Below are positions 1 to 8,929 of a DNA stretch of 47,159 nt, in pieces. Position numbers and translations under genes: made by a program. The stretch is from NCBI GenBank assembly GCA_009777925.1, contig WRKX01000006.1:1-47159 (forward strand), read 5' to 3'. This DNA is from Betaproteobacteria bacterium. GTDB taxonomy: Bacteria; Pseudomonadota; Gammaproteobacteria; Burkholderiales; Rhodocyclaceae. Numbering within the stretch: position 1 is the stretch's first letter; the number at the start of each line of letters is the position of its first letter. A model generated the notes under the pieces. The model searched no databases, was not told where the DNA came from, and saw only the letters and a list, made by a program, of their open reading frames with translations.

Positions 1-1121
1 AACGCCGTCCTGGATTCCCGCATACGCGGGAATGACGACGGAAATGTGATCATGTTTTCTCCGTTGTGATCACGTCCCTACTGTTCTTACTGCTCCTGCT
101 CCCAAACCCGCCATTCCACGCGCAACCATTCTCCCACGCCAACTATTCGTCATTCCCGCCTACGTGCACTGCTGTCCGGGATAATTTTTTTCTTGCGAAA
201 CGGCTGAATGTTCACGGTTTTTCATTACGTCCAAAGAATTTTATGCGCGACATTTTTCCTCGCAAACACTAACCCACTCGTCATTCCCGCGTAGGCGCAC
301 TGCTGTCCGGGATAATTTTTTTTTTCATGCGAACCGGCTGAATGTTCACGGTTTTTCATTACGGCCAAAGAATTTTATGCACGACATTTTTCCTCATAAA
401 CACTAACCCATCCGTCATTCCCGCGAAGGCGGGAATCCAGTTCTGCGCCAAAATTTGTGACTTCTGCTCAGTACGACGCAAAGCGGGAACGCCGTCCCTC
501 TCACGCTTTTAGTACAAAAATGTCATTCCTGTTCTGAAAATCGGTCGCAACTTTCAACGCCGTCCTGGATTCCCGCCTACGCGGGAATGACGACAGAAAT
601 GTGATCATGTTTTCTCCGTTGTGATCACGTCCCTGCTGTTCTTACTACTCCTGCTCCCAAACCCGCCATTCCACGCGCAACCATTCTCCCACGCCAACTA
701 TTCGTCATTCCAACCTAAGCGCACTGCTATCCGGGATAATTTTTTTCATGCGAACCGGCTGAATGTTCACGGTTTTTCATTACGTCCAAAGAATTTTATG
801 CGCGATATTTTTCCTCATAAACACTAACCCACTCGTCATTCCCGCGTAGGCGGGAATCCAGTTCTGCGCCAAAATTTGTGACTTCTGCTCAGTATGACGC
901 AAAGCGGGAACGCCATCCCTCTCACGCTTTTAGTACAAAAATGTCATTCCTGTTCTGAAAATCTGCCGCAACTTTCAACGCCGTCCTGGATTCCCGCCTA
1001 CGCGGGAATGACGAAGGAAATGTGATCATGTTTTCTCCGTTGTGATCACGTCCCTGCTGTTCTTACTACTCCTGCTCCCAAACCCGCCATTCCACGCGCA
1101 ACCATTCTCCCACGCCAACTA

Positions 1122-1212
1122 TAGTGCTTCTCGTAATTATTTTTACCTCTTCTCGCTTGCAGGATAGGATGTCTGAAGGTTGGTAGAGTAAGATTATTTA
1201 TGAAAAGCACTA
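1122..1212. mobile_element. 91-bp miniature element, family A copy 1 (IS630-type MITE)
   Basis: The element has terminal inverted repeats TAGTGCTT...AAGCACTA and is flanked by TA on both sides (1120-1121 and 1213-1214). The uninterrupted target CCAACTATTCGTC is present in the sister repeats near 142, 1628 and 2021, so insertion with TA duplication can be read directly. The interior is nearly the same as the element at 28789-28879 in the opposite orientation. It has no coding capacity. Ends and target match the IS630-family element beginning at 46866. Confidence 0.9.
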
Positions 1213-1869
1213 TATTCGTCATCCCCGCGTAGGGCACTGCTGTCCGGGATAATTTTTTTTCTTGCGAAACGGCTGAATGTTCACGGTTTTTCATTACGTC
1301 CAAAGAATTTTATGCGCGACATTTTTCCTCGCAAACACTAACCCACTCGTCATTCCCGCGAAGGCGGGAATCCAGTTCTGCGCCAAAATTTGTGACTTCT
1401 GCTCAGTACGACGCAAAGCGGGAACGCCATCCCTCTCACGCTTTTAGTACAAAAATGTCATTCCTGTTCTGAAAATCTGCCGCAACTTTCAACGAAGTCC
1501 TGGATTCCCGCCTACACGGGAATGACGACGGAAATGTGATCATGTTTTCTCCGTTGTGATCACGTCTCTGCTGTTCTTACTGCTCCTGCTCCCAAACCCG
1601 CCATTCCACGCGCAACCATTCTCCCATGCCAATTATTCGTCATTCCCGCGAAGGCGGGAATCCAGTTCTGCATCAAAATCTGTGACTTGTGTTCAGTATG
1701 AGGCAAAGCGGGAACGCCATCCCTCTCACGCTTTTAGTACAAAAATGTCATTATCGTTCTGAAAATCTGTCGCAACTTTCAATGCTGTCCTGGATTCCCG
1801 CCTACGCGGGAATGACGACGGAAATGTGATCATGTTTTCTCCGTTATGATCACGTCCCTGCTGTTCTTA

Positions 1870-1970
1870 TTCCGATTTGTGTTAGAAACGGAATTACTTA
1901 TTCGTTTTAACTTATTGATAAAACACTATTTTTCGCGTATATCATTTACATTTTTATTGCGAATTAGAAT
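1870..1970. mobile_element. About 101-bp AT-rich insertion in repeat copy 5
   Basis: The other copies of the module read CTGTTCTTACTACTCC. Here AT-rich sequence separates CTGTTCTTA from TACTACTCC, which implies TA or TTA target duplication. The inner ends TTCCGATTTG and (reverse complement) TTCTAATTCG form an imperfect inverted repeat. There is no ORF. It is best explained as a second kind of miniature transposable element, unrelated in sequence to the 91-bp family. Confidence 0.65.
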
Positions 1971-2101
1971 TACTACTCCTGCTTTCAAACCCGCCATTCC
2001 ACGCGTAACCATTCTCCCACGCCAACTATTCGTCATTCCCGCGCAGGCGGGAATCCAGTATCTTTACATTATTATATGGTAATAGTATATTCTTGTCCCT
2101 T

Positions 2102-2392
2102 ATGCGAAAACCTTGCGTATATATCCTTGCCAGTAAACAAAACGGTACCCTGTATACAGGCGTTACATCCAACCTTGTCCGGCGTATGGAACAACACAAA
2201 GCAGAAGTGGTTGAAGGTTTCACTGAGCGTTACGCCGTGCACAAGCTGGTTTGGTGCGAAGAGCATAGCACTATGGCGAGCGCCATCGCACGAGAGAAAG
2301 CCATAAAAAAATGGAACAGAGCCTGGAAGCTGCGCCTTATTGAAAAGGCAAACCCGGAATGGCATGATCTTACGGAAAAATTGCGGAGATAA
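2102..2392 (+). CDS. Small GIY-YIG nuclease-domain protein
   Basis: This 96-residue protein is a stand-alone GIY-YIG domain. CVYILAS near residue 4 and GTLYTGVTSNL near residue 15 supply the GIY and YIG elements, followed by RRMEQHK and a Glu-rich EEHSTMASAIAREKAIKKW segment typical of the UPF0213/YhbQ-like group. Family members are single-strand or structure-dependent DNA nucleases or of unknown role. I chose the ATG at 2102; a TTG nine bases upstream is possible, and no strong ribosome binding site is visible. The gene lies between an intact palindrome (2029-2058) and a decayed one (2419-2457), so it is embedded in the repeat array. A role in palindrome recombination would be inference. Confidence 0.85.
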   Translation: MRKPCVYILASKQNGTLYTGVTSNLVRRMEQHKAEVVEGFTERYAVHKLVWCEEHSTMASAIAREKAIKKWNRAWKLRLIEKANPEWHDLTEKLRR

Positions 2393-2418
2393 CGAAGAGT
2401 GCGCAAAATTCCGCGCTA

Positions 2419-2457
2419 ACTATTTGTCATTCCAGCCTATGCGGTAATGACGAATGG
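2419..2457. repeat. Decayed REP-like palindrome downstream of the GIY-YIG gene
   Basis: TTGTCATTCCAGCCTATGCG followed by GTAATGACGAATGG keeps the outline of the TCATTCCCGCCTACGCGGGAATGA hairpin of the array, with several changes. It marks the right edge of the array and brackets the GIY-YIG gene. Confidence 0.7.
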
Positions 2458-2501
2458 CTGAACGCGGGTAGATTGTGGTATGAGCGAGACGCAAACAAAT
2501 T

Positions 2502-2533
2502 CTGTAGGGGCGCGATTTATCGCGCCCCTACAG
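2502..2533. repeat. Perfect 15-bp inverted repeat with 2-bp loop
   Basis: CTGTAGGGGCGCGAT and its exact reverse complement are separated by TT. It lies 14 bases past the stop of the minus-strand Crp-family gene and could act as a transcript end, although no clear T-run follows. A longer palindrome with the same plan (TAGGG-GCGC/CC core) occurs at 28903-28946, so this is probably a dispersed repeat family. Confidence 0.85.
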
Positions 2534-2547
2534 AGGAGGATCGCATC

Positions 2548-3366
2548 TCAACGCTCGCCCGGATCGTTCTGTCCGTTCGCCATTCTCTGCAGCGCAGCCC
2601 GATCCCGCACAATCAAACGACGCAAATCCTTCTCGACAATCCCCTTCTTCAGCAAAACCCGTAACGCCCGTGAAACTGTCTCCCGACTGGTGTTAATCAT
2701 GGCCGCAATCTCCTGTTGCGTCGGCAAATTCTCAATGACCACCAACCCTCCCGGCCCCGGCTGCGCCATCTGGAAAATCAAGGTGTAAAAACGCTGAAAC
2801 GTATTGTTAATGCCCAAAATCACCCGGTACGTGGAAGCCTGCCGAACCTTGCCCGCCAACCTCTTCAAAACCCGTTCCGCCACCAGGGGCTGGGTATAGA
2901 TCAGATTCTGGGCATAGGTACGGGAAAGAAATGCCAAAAGGCTGGGCTCGACCGCCACCACCGAAGCCGAACGCGGTATCCCATCAATCACGGAAAGCTC
3001 GCCGATATAATCGCCAGGCTCCAGAAAAGAAAGCCCTACTTCCCGGTTATCTTCCGTCAAATCAACAACCTGCAAACGCCCCGAAAGCAAAAACAACAAA
3101 TGCTCACCCTCTCCGCCCTTACGCAACACATAAGCGCCCCTGGGATAAGTCCGAAAGATCATGACGCGCCCCACCTGGGTCAATACTTGTGGGTGCAGAC
3201 CAGACAACAAAGGAATCTGCTGCAAATGAACCGTCAATACCCGCTTGCCTGCAGGCAAGGCCCGCTCGTCTGCCGACAGGATACTATCCGCCTCCGAAGA
3301 AACCCCCGGCAAAGTCCCCACTCTGGCCGTTACCAAAGAAGAATCGCCTTCCCTGCCGTCTTGCAT
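2548..3366 (-). CDS. Crp/Fnr-family transcriptional regulator
   Basis: The 272-residue protein has an unusual N-terminal tail of about 45 residues. A cyclic-nucleotide-binding-like beta roll follows (about 48-165), then a long helix and a Crp-type winged helix (about 205-262) with recognition segment QQEIAAMINTSRETVSRALR. The phosphate-binding cassette is largely kept (GELS at 122-125, RSAS at 132-135), so nucleotide binding is plausible; there is no Fnr-type cysteine cluster. I placed the start at ATG 3366 because GGAG lies about nine bases upstream; a TTG at 3381 is the longer alternative. It is the last gene of the minus-strand polysaccharide block, 75 bases after the large glycosyltransferase. 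A nucleotide cyclase is encoded 8 kb away, so a cAMP-type link is a reasonable but untested inference. Confidence 0.9.
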   Translation of the reverse strand: MQDGREGDSSLVTARVGTLPGVSSEADSILSADERALPAGKRVLTVHLQQIPLLSGLHPQVLTQVGRVMIFRTYPRGAYVLRKGGEGEHLLFLLSGRLQVVDLTEDNREVGLSFLEPGDYIGELSVIDGIPRSASVVAVEPSLLAFLSRTYAQNLIYTQPLVAERVLKRLAGKVRQASTYRVILGINNTFQRFYTLIFQMAQPGPGGLVVIENLPTQQEIAAMINTSRETVSRALRVLLKKGIVEKDLRRLIVRDRAALQRMANGQNDPGER

Positions 3367-3441
3367 TCGCTCATTCTCCAAGATTACCTGTGCCTCCCGT
3401 TATTTTACCAGCAAGACATCCGCCACTGGAGGCTGCGCCAG

Positions 3442-6400
3442 TCATCCGTCTTTTGTTACCAAATCCCAGAGCCGCCGCGCGCTCTCCTGCCAGGAAAGCC
3501 AGGGCATATGCTCCGAGCGGATATGCTCGCCCCGGCGATACGCGGCCAGCCACTCTTCCACTGTTTGCGCCAGATCGCCGGAAAAATAACTGGCGTACCT
3601 GCCCGCGACTTCACGAAAAACCGGAATGTCCCGCGCAATCACCGGCAGGTGGTGACGCGCCGCTTCAATCAGCGGCAGACCAAATCCTTCCGCATGTGAA
3701 GCGGCAATCAGACAGGCAGAAGCAGCATAAATGCTTTCCAGATATTCATCGCTGACCCCTTGCAGCCAGAAAAGCCGCTTTTCGTATTCCAGAGAGGCAT
3801 AAATCCGCTTCGCCAGGGCATCCACCATCCATCCCTTCTTGCCGACGATAACCAGATTGACATCCACACCCCGCGCCCAAAGGCGTTCAAACGCATCCAG
3901 CGCGTCTGCATGGCCCTTACGGGGCTCCAGCGTCCCAACCATCAAAAAGCTCACGCCGGTCTGCAAAATACGAAGCCATTTTTTCGCGTCGGAAGGCAAA
4001 CCACGGGTCGGTGCAGAAGCCGCCACATCGGCGCCATTGTGAGAATGCACAATTCGCAGAGGACGTTCCCGCCTTGCGCCCTGCGCCGCCAGCCAGGCTT
4101 GCAGTTCATCGGCAGTGGCGGAGGAAACACAGACCGCGAGATCAAAAGCCGAAATCGTCTCCAGCCAGAGCATGTGTTGCGTCGTCTCGTTAGCCGGGAA
4201 ATATTCGCAATGCGTAACCGGCAGCAGGTCATGCACCAGAAATCCCACCTTTACCCCGGTGTTTTTCCATTGCCCCAAAAGAGCCTTCCGCGTGGGAACA
4301 GCCGCATTGTGAAAATCAAGCCCGAAAAAAATGTCTCCCGGCCAGGCATCTACCGGAGCGTCTTCCAGGCGACAATCCGCTACCTCCAGAAAGTTACAGG
4401 TAAAACGCCGCGCATAGCGATAGCCTTCAGGCGCGGCATATACCGGCTCAACCCGCAAATCAGCATCCGCATACGCCAGCCATTCGCCCAGCACCGCCCG
4501 CACGACGCGTTGAATACCGGTCTTCAAATCCGTTTCCACCATGGCCGAAACATCAACCAGTAGCTGGCGTTTGCGCGGCGCAGGCGGGAAATTATGCGCC
4601 AGAATACCAGCCAGGGCGCGCCGCCCCTCCTTCCCGGCAGCGGCAAAGAGCGGGGAAAGCGCGGGCAACAGCCCAACCCAGCCCGCAACATCCGCCCGAT
4701 AAAAACTTTCAATGGCCTCGGCGTACCACGCGGCGCACTGTTCCGGCGCATGCCGTTCAGCTACCAACGTCCGCCCCTTCTCACCCAGTGTCCTGCGCCG
4801 GACGGGATCGCGCCACAATGTAGTCAACGCTTCCGTCAGTTCCCGATTGCTGAAATTATCCGGCAGCATCCAGAGCGCGGTCGGGTCCAGATCCGCCAGG
4901 CTGCCATGCGCGTTAACAATCGTGGCCAGACCATGATTCATGCAATCAAGCACGGTTCCCGAAGTCTCCCCGCGCGACAGAGTACGCAACTGCACGCCGA
5001 TGTCCGCCGCCGCAAGGTAATGCCGAAAGGTGGCGGAATCAGCCCAACCCGTGATCTGGATACGCCGCCCCATGCCGCACTCCCGGATTTTCCGGCTGAT
5101 TTCCCGCCCATAGTCGTTGTTGCCGTTTTCCCCGACAAAGACAAGCAGCGCCTGCTCATCTTTCGCCAGAGGAGAAGCCAGCCAGGCCTCAAGCAGACGC
5201 TTGTTCTGCTTGGTCGGACCCAACATACCAAAGGCACAGACGAGAAAATGCTCCGCCTCCAGCCCCAACGCCTGCCGCGCCCCTTCCCGATCCACATCTC
5301 CGGCTGGCATACGCAGATGCGGAAGCACCGCCCAGTCTTGCCCTGCACCGTCGCCATACCAGCGGCGCGCCAGCCGCCGCGAAAATTCGCTATGTACAAT
5401 GACGCCTCTGGCCGCCTGCAGGACAGGCAGATTGGCCGGATACTCCATGATCACGGCGTTCATGTTGTTCTCATGGTTCAGAGAGAGGGCGTGATAGCCG
5501 TGGCTGGCATGGAACGCCTGTTCCCAGAGATGAAAGCTGCCGTCCTCAAAGGCGCGATACGCCTGAATGTCAGAGAGAAAGAAATCATGCAGCGCCACAA
5601 CGCCGGGGACTTCTTCCAGTAACGCGAACATGTGCCGGTGAAACGGCGAATTGCCAAAATGATAGAGCGTTCGGTCAAAGCGGTTCGCGTTGGCGCGAAA
5701 CCATGCTACGTCCCGTATAGGGCAGTTCTGGCGTATCCAGGCATCGCCGACTTCCGCTTGCGCGACGATGACCTCAATGTCGTACCACTCGTAGAGGAAC
5801 GGCAGAAGTTCAGCGCTATAGTCGCTGATGCCGCTCCGTTCCGGCGGCAAGGGCGAAACATAGGCAAGCCGCTTGCGGAAAAAGGCAGGAGGAGAAGATT
5901 TGGCGGCGCGGCGCGGCAATGCCGCCAAAATCTGCTCTGCCGCCTGGTCGAACTCTGCTTGCGGCCATAAGTCGTCCGCCTGAGTCACCCAGGCCTTAAG
6001 GTCGGGGATTGCGCTCGTCGCGTGTTCACCGCCGGACGAGGAAGCGAATAAATCGGATAAATTGAGGATGTTTTCCGGGGCAATGCCGGTAAGGTCACAT
6101 TCGCCAGACACGGGAAACACCCAGGTCGCGCATCGCAACTGCGCCTGTTTTTCCTCGTGCCAGGCGGCAAACTCCGGGGTGTCATCCTGCGTTGAGGGGT
6201 GCAGGATGATCGCCGTCGCCAGATTCGTCTGCCTGCCTATGCTTATTGCCGCATTGTCCGCAAACCCTGCAAACAGGTTGGTCAGCAGAACAAAATCCGG
6301 GCGCAACGCAGCCAGAAACGCTTCCCGGACACACTCGGCCACCTTGCGGCGGCAGGCGTTGTCCGGGTTTGCCGCAGCAAGCGGCGCGTCCGCCTCCCAC

Positions 6401-6603
6401 ACCAGGATGTTTTGCTGGGGCAAATAATCCGCAAAAGCCGCCCGAATCGGCTCGACCATATCCTGAAAACAGCCGTTCAACGCGAGCAGAATTTCGTGCT
6501 CGCCCGCGTTTCGCGCCAACGCCAGGGACAGGGCAAGCGAAAACCGGGCGACATCCGGCAGATGCGTTGCCTGAAAGCCCTGCAAATCAATCACTATCCG
6601 CAT
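3442..6603 (-). CDS. Large multi-domain glycosyltransferase (tandem GT4-type domains)
   Basis: At 1053 residues this is about three times a single GT4 enzyme. Residues 1-235 form a divergent glycosyltransferase-like N-terminal region (MRIVIDLQGFQ opening). A middle GT-B unit starts near 242 (LAYVSPLPPERSGISDYS, a typical donor-side glycine loop) and carries SRGETSGTVLDCMNHG. A C-terminal GT-B unit starts near 674 (LLVDVSAMVETDLKTGIQR), with GTLEPRKGH and the EX7E-type SHAEGFGLPLIEAA near 970. It should act at the cytoplasmic membrane, adding two or more sugars to a growing glycan. Its ATG overlaps the FkbM stop by one base (TAATG), so the two are translationally coupled. The sugar donors cannot be read from sequence. 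Confidence 0.9.
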   Translation of the reverse strand: MRIVIDLQGFQATHLPDVARFSLALSLALARNAGEHEILLALNGCFQDMVEPIRAAFADYLPQQNILVWEADAPLAAANPDNACRRKVAECVREAFLAALRPDFVLLTNLFAGFADNAAISIGRQTNLATAIILHPSTQDDTPEFAAWHEEKQAQLRCATWVFPVSGECDLTGIAPENILNLSDLFASSSGGEHATSAIPDLKAWVTQADDLWPQAEFDQAAEQILAALPRRAAKSSPPAFFRKRLAYVSPLPPERSGISDYSAELLPFLYEWYDIEVIVAQAEVGDAWIRQNCPIRDVAWFRANANRFDRTLYHFGNSPFHRHMFALLEEVPGVVALHDFFLSDIQAYRAFEDGSFHLWEQAFHASHGYHALSLNHENNMNAVIMEYPANLPVLQAARGVIVHSEFSRRLARRWYGDGAGQDWAVLPHLRMPAGDVDREGARQALGLEAEHFLVCAFGMLGPTKQNKRLLEAWLASPLAKDEQALLVFVGENGNNDYGREISRKIRECGMGRRIQITGWADSATFRHYLAAADIGVQLRTLSRGETSGTVLDCMNHGLATIVNAHGSLADLDPTALWMLPDNFSNRELTEALTTLWRDPVRRRTLGEKGRTLVAERHAPEQCAAWYAEAIESFYRADVAGWVGLLPALSPLFAAAGKEGRRALAGILAHNFPPAPRKRQLLVDVSAMVETDLKTGIQRVVRAVLGEWLAYADADLRVEPVYAAPEGYRYARRFTCNFLEVADCRLEDAPVDAWPGDIFFGLDFHNAAVPTRKALLGQWKNTGVKVGFLVHDLLPVTHCEYFPANETTQHMLWLETISAFDLAVCVSSATADELQAWLAAQGARRERPLRIVHSHNGADVAASAPTRGLPSDAKKWLRILQTGVSFLMVGTLEPRKGHADALDAFERLWARGVDVNLVIVGKKGWMVDALAKRIYASLEYEKRLFWLQGVSDEYLESIYAASACLIAASHAEGFGLPLIEAARHHLPVIARDIPVFREVAGRYASYFSGDLAQTVEEWLAAYRRGEHIRSEHMPWLSWQESARRLWDLVTKDG

Positions 6604-7715
6604 TACCGCTGTTCCTCCTTTTGTTCGGCGGCAATTTCCAGTGCCCGATAAATCCGCCCCGCCCAGGGCGATAAATCAGGCTCTGCGGCGCGCCCGCCTG
6701 GCACGATCCGGGGAGGGTTCAAGAGTCGCCGCCGAAGCGCGCAGCCCACGACGGTAAGCGGGGAAAAATCGCCGCGCAGCAAGCGCATCAACCCCCGCAA
6801 CGGGCGAGTCACGCGCCAGGAAGTGCTGGCGTGGATGGCCTTGATCTCTGTTCTGGCAGTGCGCAGGGCTTCCTCTCTTCGCCGGATTTGCGCCTCCGCT
6901 GCTTCCAACGCCTGGGCAAGTTCCCGCGCCAACGCCTCCACCTGCCGCGCCTGGTCTTCTGCCTGCCATAGCCGGTCTTCCGCCTGGGTTAAGCGCTGTT
7001 CCAAACCCCGCAAATTCCCTTCCGCCGTTACCTGGCGACTCAGGATGAAGTCATCGAGCACATTGGGAGGATAGCGAAAATGTTCCCGCAGATCCTCCTT
7101 TTCCTGGGCAAGATAAAAACGATTCAGGCCATCGGCATAGACGTGAAGATACCCGTTCGCCAAAAGCAGCGGCTCCCATTCCTGATGGTTCTCGATCGTC
7201 GAATTGGGCAAGGTGGCTTCAACAACCACAATCCAGGGGCGAATAGCCGTAAAATCCATGCCCGCAATAACCGAACGCTCGTGTCCTTCCACGTCAATTT
7301 TCAGGAAATGCGCTTCGCCCTGCACGTGCGCGCGGCAAATCTCAGCCAGCGTCCGCACAGGAACCTTCTGCATGACACCATCGACCCCTTCCTTTTGGTG
7401 CATTGCAATGACATCCGGGGCAACGCTCGCCCAGCCCCGGACTTCGGGTTCCCACAAATCCATCTCGCCGCAAAATTCACCAACGGCGCACTGTAGGTTG
7501 ATGTCGCGCGGACGCTCGCGTTCAAGATCGGCCCACAGCAGGGGCAACGGCTCAATGTTTATGCCATGCCAGCCACGCTCGTAAAATGCCTTGCTGACCG
7601 AATCAATACAGGGATCGTTTGCCCCCACATCAATATAAAAGCCCTGCCCGACTTCCCTTAGGGCGCGCCATAGCATGACATCCTCAAAATTTTGCGCGTA
7701 GGAAACAAAACTCAT
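6603..7715 (-). CDS. FkbM-family methyltransferase with C-terminal coiled coil
   Basis: The 370-residue protein has an FkbM/Methyltransf_21 domain in about residues 1-225: SAM-binding FYIDVGANDP near 26, NIEPLP after strand 2, and FLKIDVEGHERSVI in the middle. A charged heptad-rich segment from about 235 to 305 should form a coiled coil. It is followed by STSWRVTRPLRGLMRLL, a short motif often seen at the ends of cell-surface glycan enzymes. The likely role is O-methylation of a sugar in the exported glycan, perhaps capping the chain. Its start overlaps the wzt stop by four bases (ATGA) and its stop overlaps the next gene, giving a tight operon. The coiled coil could mediate complex formation or act as a length ruler; that part is inference. 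Confidence 0.9.
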   Translation of the reverse strand: MSFVSYAQNFEDVMLWRALREVGQGFYIDVGANDPCIDSVSKAFYERGWHGINIEPLPLLWADLERERPRDINLQCAVGEFCGEMDLWEPEVRGWASVAPDVIAMHQKEGVDGVMQKVPVRTLAEICRAHVQGEAHFLKIDVEGHERSVIAGMDFTAIRPWIVVVEATLPNSTIENHQEWEPLLLANGYLHVYADGLNRFYLAQEKEDLREHFRYPPNVLDDFILSRQVTAEGNLRGLEQRLTQAEDRLWQAEDQARQVEALARELAQALEAAEAQIRRREEALRTARTEIKAIHASTSWRVTRPLRGLMRLLRGDFSPLTVVGCALRRRLLNPPRIVPGGRAAEPDLSPWAGRIYRALEIAAEQKEEQR

Positions 7716-8929
7716 AGTCGCTCGATCAAAATCTCCGGCTCGATCCAGGCAGTACCCGCGAAATGCGGGCGGTCAACATTTATGACGGTAAAAGTCATGG
7801 CCAGATCGCGCCATTCATAGTTATTGTCCAGATGCGTCTCCGAACTGACAAGGGCAGTCTGTACGGCATAGCTGCCCGGCCCAAGACAAGCCGGAAAGCG
7901 AATATCAAAACGCAGGTTGCTACCGGCAGGAAGGTCGCGGAGAATCTGTTGGGTATGGTAGGTGTTGGTTCCGTACACAACCTGCCCCAACCTGTCCTTG
8001 ATGCCATAGCCGAGCACCAGCTTCTCAATGGCAGCATAAGTATACGCCTCGACACGCAGGGTAACAGTCTGGCCGACCCGCGCCACCTCAATCTGCTGCC
8101 CCGCTTCATCCAGCAAGGAGACCGCAGTGACCGCCGCCTCCCCGGTGCCGGATAAGGTGCGCGTGCGCCCGTCGGCCAGCGTCTCCTGGGAAATTCTTTG
8201 GTTTTGCCGGTCCGCCAGCAGGGCATTATAGTAATCCATTACCGCTTCAGGGCCGCCTTCCATAGCCAGCCTGCCGTCATCCAGCAACAGGGCGCGGTCA
8301 CAAATGGACTGGATAGCCTGTTTGTCATGTGAGACGAGCAACAGCGTCGTGCCAGCCCGCCGGAAAGAGCGGATGCGGTCAAAGCTCTTGTGCTGGAAAT
8401 AGGCGTCGCCCACCGAAAGAGCCTCGTCAACAATCAGTACATCTGGGCGCGCCGCCGTTGCCACGGAAAAGGCCAGGCGCACCTGCATCCCACTGGAATA
8501 TACGCGCACCGGCTGATCTATATATTCCCCGATTTCGGCAAATGCCTCAATTTCCGGTATCAAGCTGTTAATTTCCTGTCGCTCCAGGCCGAGCAACTGC
8601 CCTGCCATATAGACATTCTGGCGACCGGTAAAATCCGGATGAAAGCCCATGCCCAGTTCCAGCATGGCCGCCACCCGCCCTTGCAGCACAACCGTCCCTT
8701 CCGTTGCCGCAGCCGTGCCGGTAATCATCTTGAGGAGAGTGCTCTTGCCCGCGCCGTTGATGCCGATAATGCCGACCGCTTCCCCCGACTCGACATGAAA
8801 GCTGATTTCCCGCAAGACCCATTTCATGGTATGCCGGGGCGCGGTAAACGGCAGCCATTCGAGCAGCCGCCCCCAATGGGAACGGTACTGGCGATACGCC
8901 TTGCCAAGACCGGAAACGGTAATGCTCAT
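7712..8929 (-). CDS. Polysaccharide ABC transporter ATPase, Wzt type with C-terminal glycan-binding domain
   Basis: The 405-residue protein contains Walker A GINGAGKST (56-64), ABC signature YSSGMQ (144-149), Walker B VLIVDE (164-169) and the H-loop histidine 201. Residues from about 245 to 405 match the extra C-terminal beta-sandwich of Wzt proteins, which in characterised systems binds the modified chain terminus before export. That fits the FkbM methyltransferase directly downstream. It would energise export of an O-antigen or capsule-like polymer with the Wzm permease, whose stop codon overlaps its start by one base. Length and domain order are normal for the family. Confidence 0.95.
   Translation of the reverse strand: MSITVSGLGKAYRQYRSHWGRLLEWLPFTAPRHTMKWVLREISFHVESGEAVGIIGINGAGKSTLLKMITGTAAATEGTVVLQGRVAAMLELGMGFHPDFTGRQNVYMAGQLLGLERQEINSLIPEIEAFAEIGEYIDQPVRVYSSGMQVRLAFSVATAARPDVLIVDEALSVGDAYFQHKSFDRIRSFRRAGTTLLLVSHDKQAIQSICDRALLLDDGRLAMEGGPEAVMDYYNALLADRQNQRISQETLADGRTRTLSGTGEAAVTAVSLLDEAGQQIEVARVGQTVTLRVEAYTYAAIEKLVLGYGIKDRLGQVVYGTNTYHTQQILRDLPAGSNLRFDIRFPACLGPGSYAVQTALVSSETHLDNNYEWRDLAMTFTVINVDRPHFAGTAWIEPEILIERL

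Larger units (their letters stand above)
1..2060. repeat. Mosaic long-repeat array built from extragenic palindromes
   Basis: There is no credible gene in the first 2 kb. A module starting with a palindrome of the type ATTCCCGCCTACGCGGGAAT recurs at about 1, 556, 977, 1491 and 1781. It continues through two GTGATCA motifs, a C/T-rich stretch and CCACGCCAACTATTCGTCATTCC. A second module (TCCGGGATAATTTTTT ... AATTTTATGCGCGACA) occurs four times, near 165, 296, 716 and 1230. A third (GCCAAAATTTGTGACTTCTG ... CAACTTTC) occurs at about 423, 845, 1360 and 1650. The modules are joined by TCATTCCCGCG...GCGGGAATCCAG hairpins, so the array probably grew by recombination or duplication between palindromes. 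Similar palindromes are known as REP/dRS3-like repeats in Pseudomonadota. Copies 3 and 5 are interrupted by small insertions, listed separately. Confidence 0.9.

Noticed and set aside
66-1762. Repeated ORFs with a signal-peptide-like start (at 66, 621 and 1556)
   Set aside because: They start at GTG without a ribosome site, are just the C/T-rich part of the repeat read in one frame, and diverge in frame and length after the hydrophobic part.
2716-3699. Long plus-strand ORF opposite the Crp-family and glycosyltransferase genes
   Set aside because: Low-complexity composition typical of antisense shadows; the minus-strand genes have clear domains.
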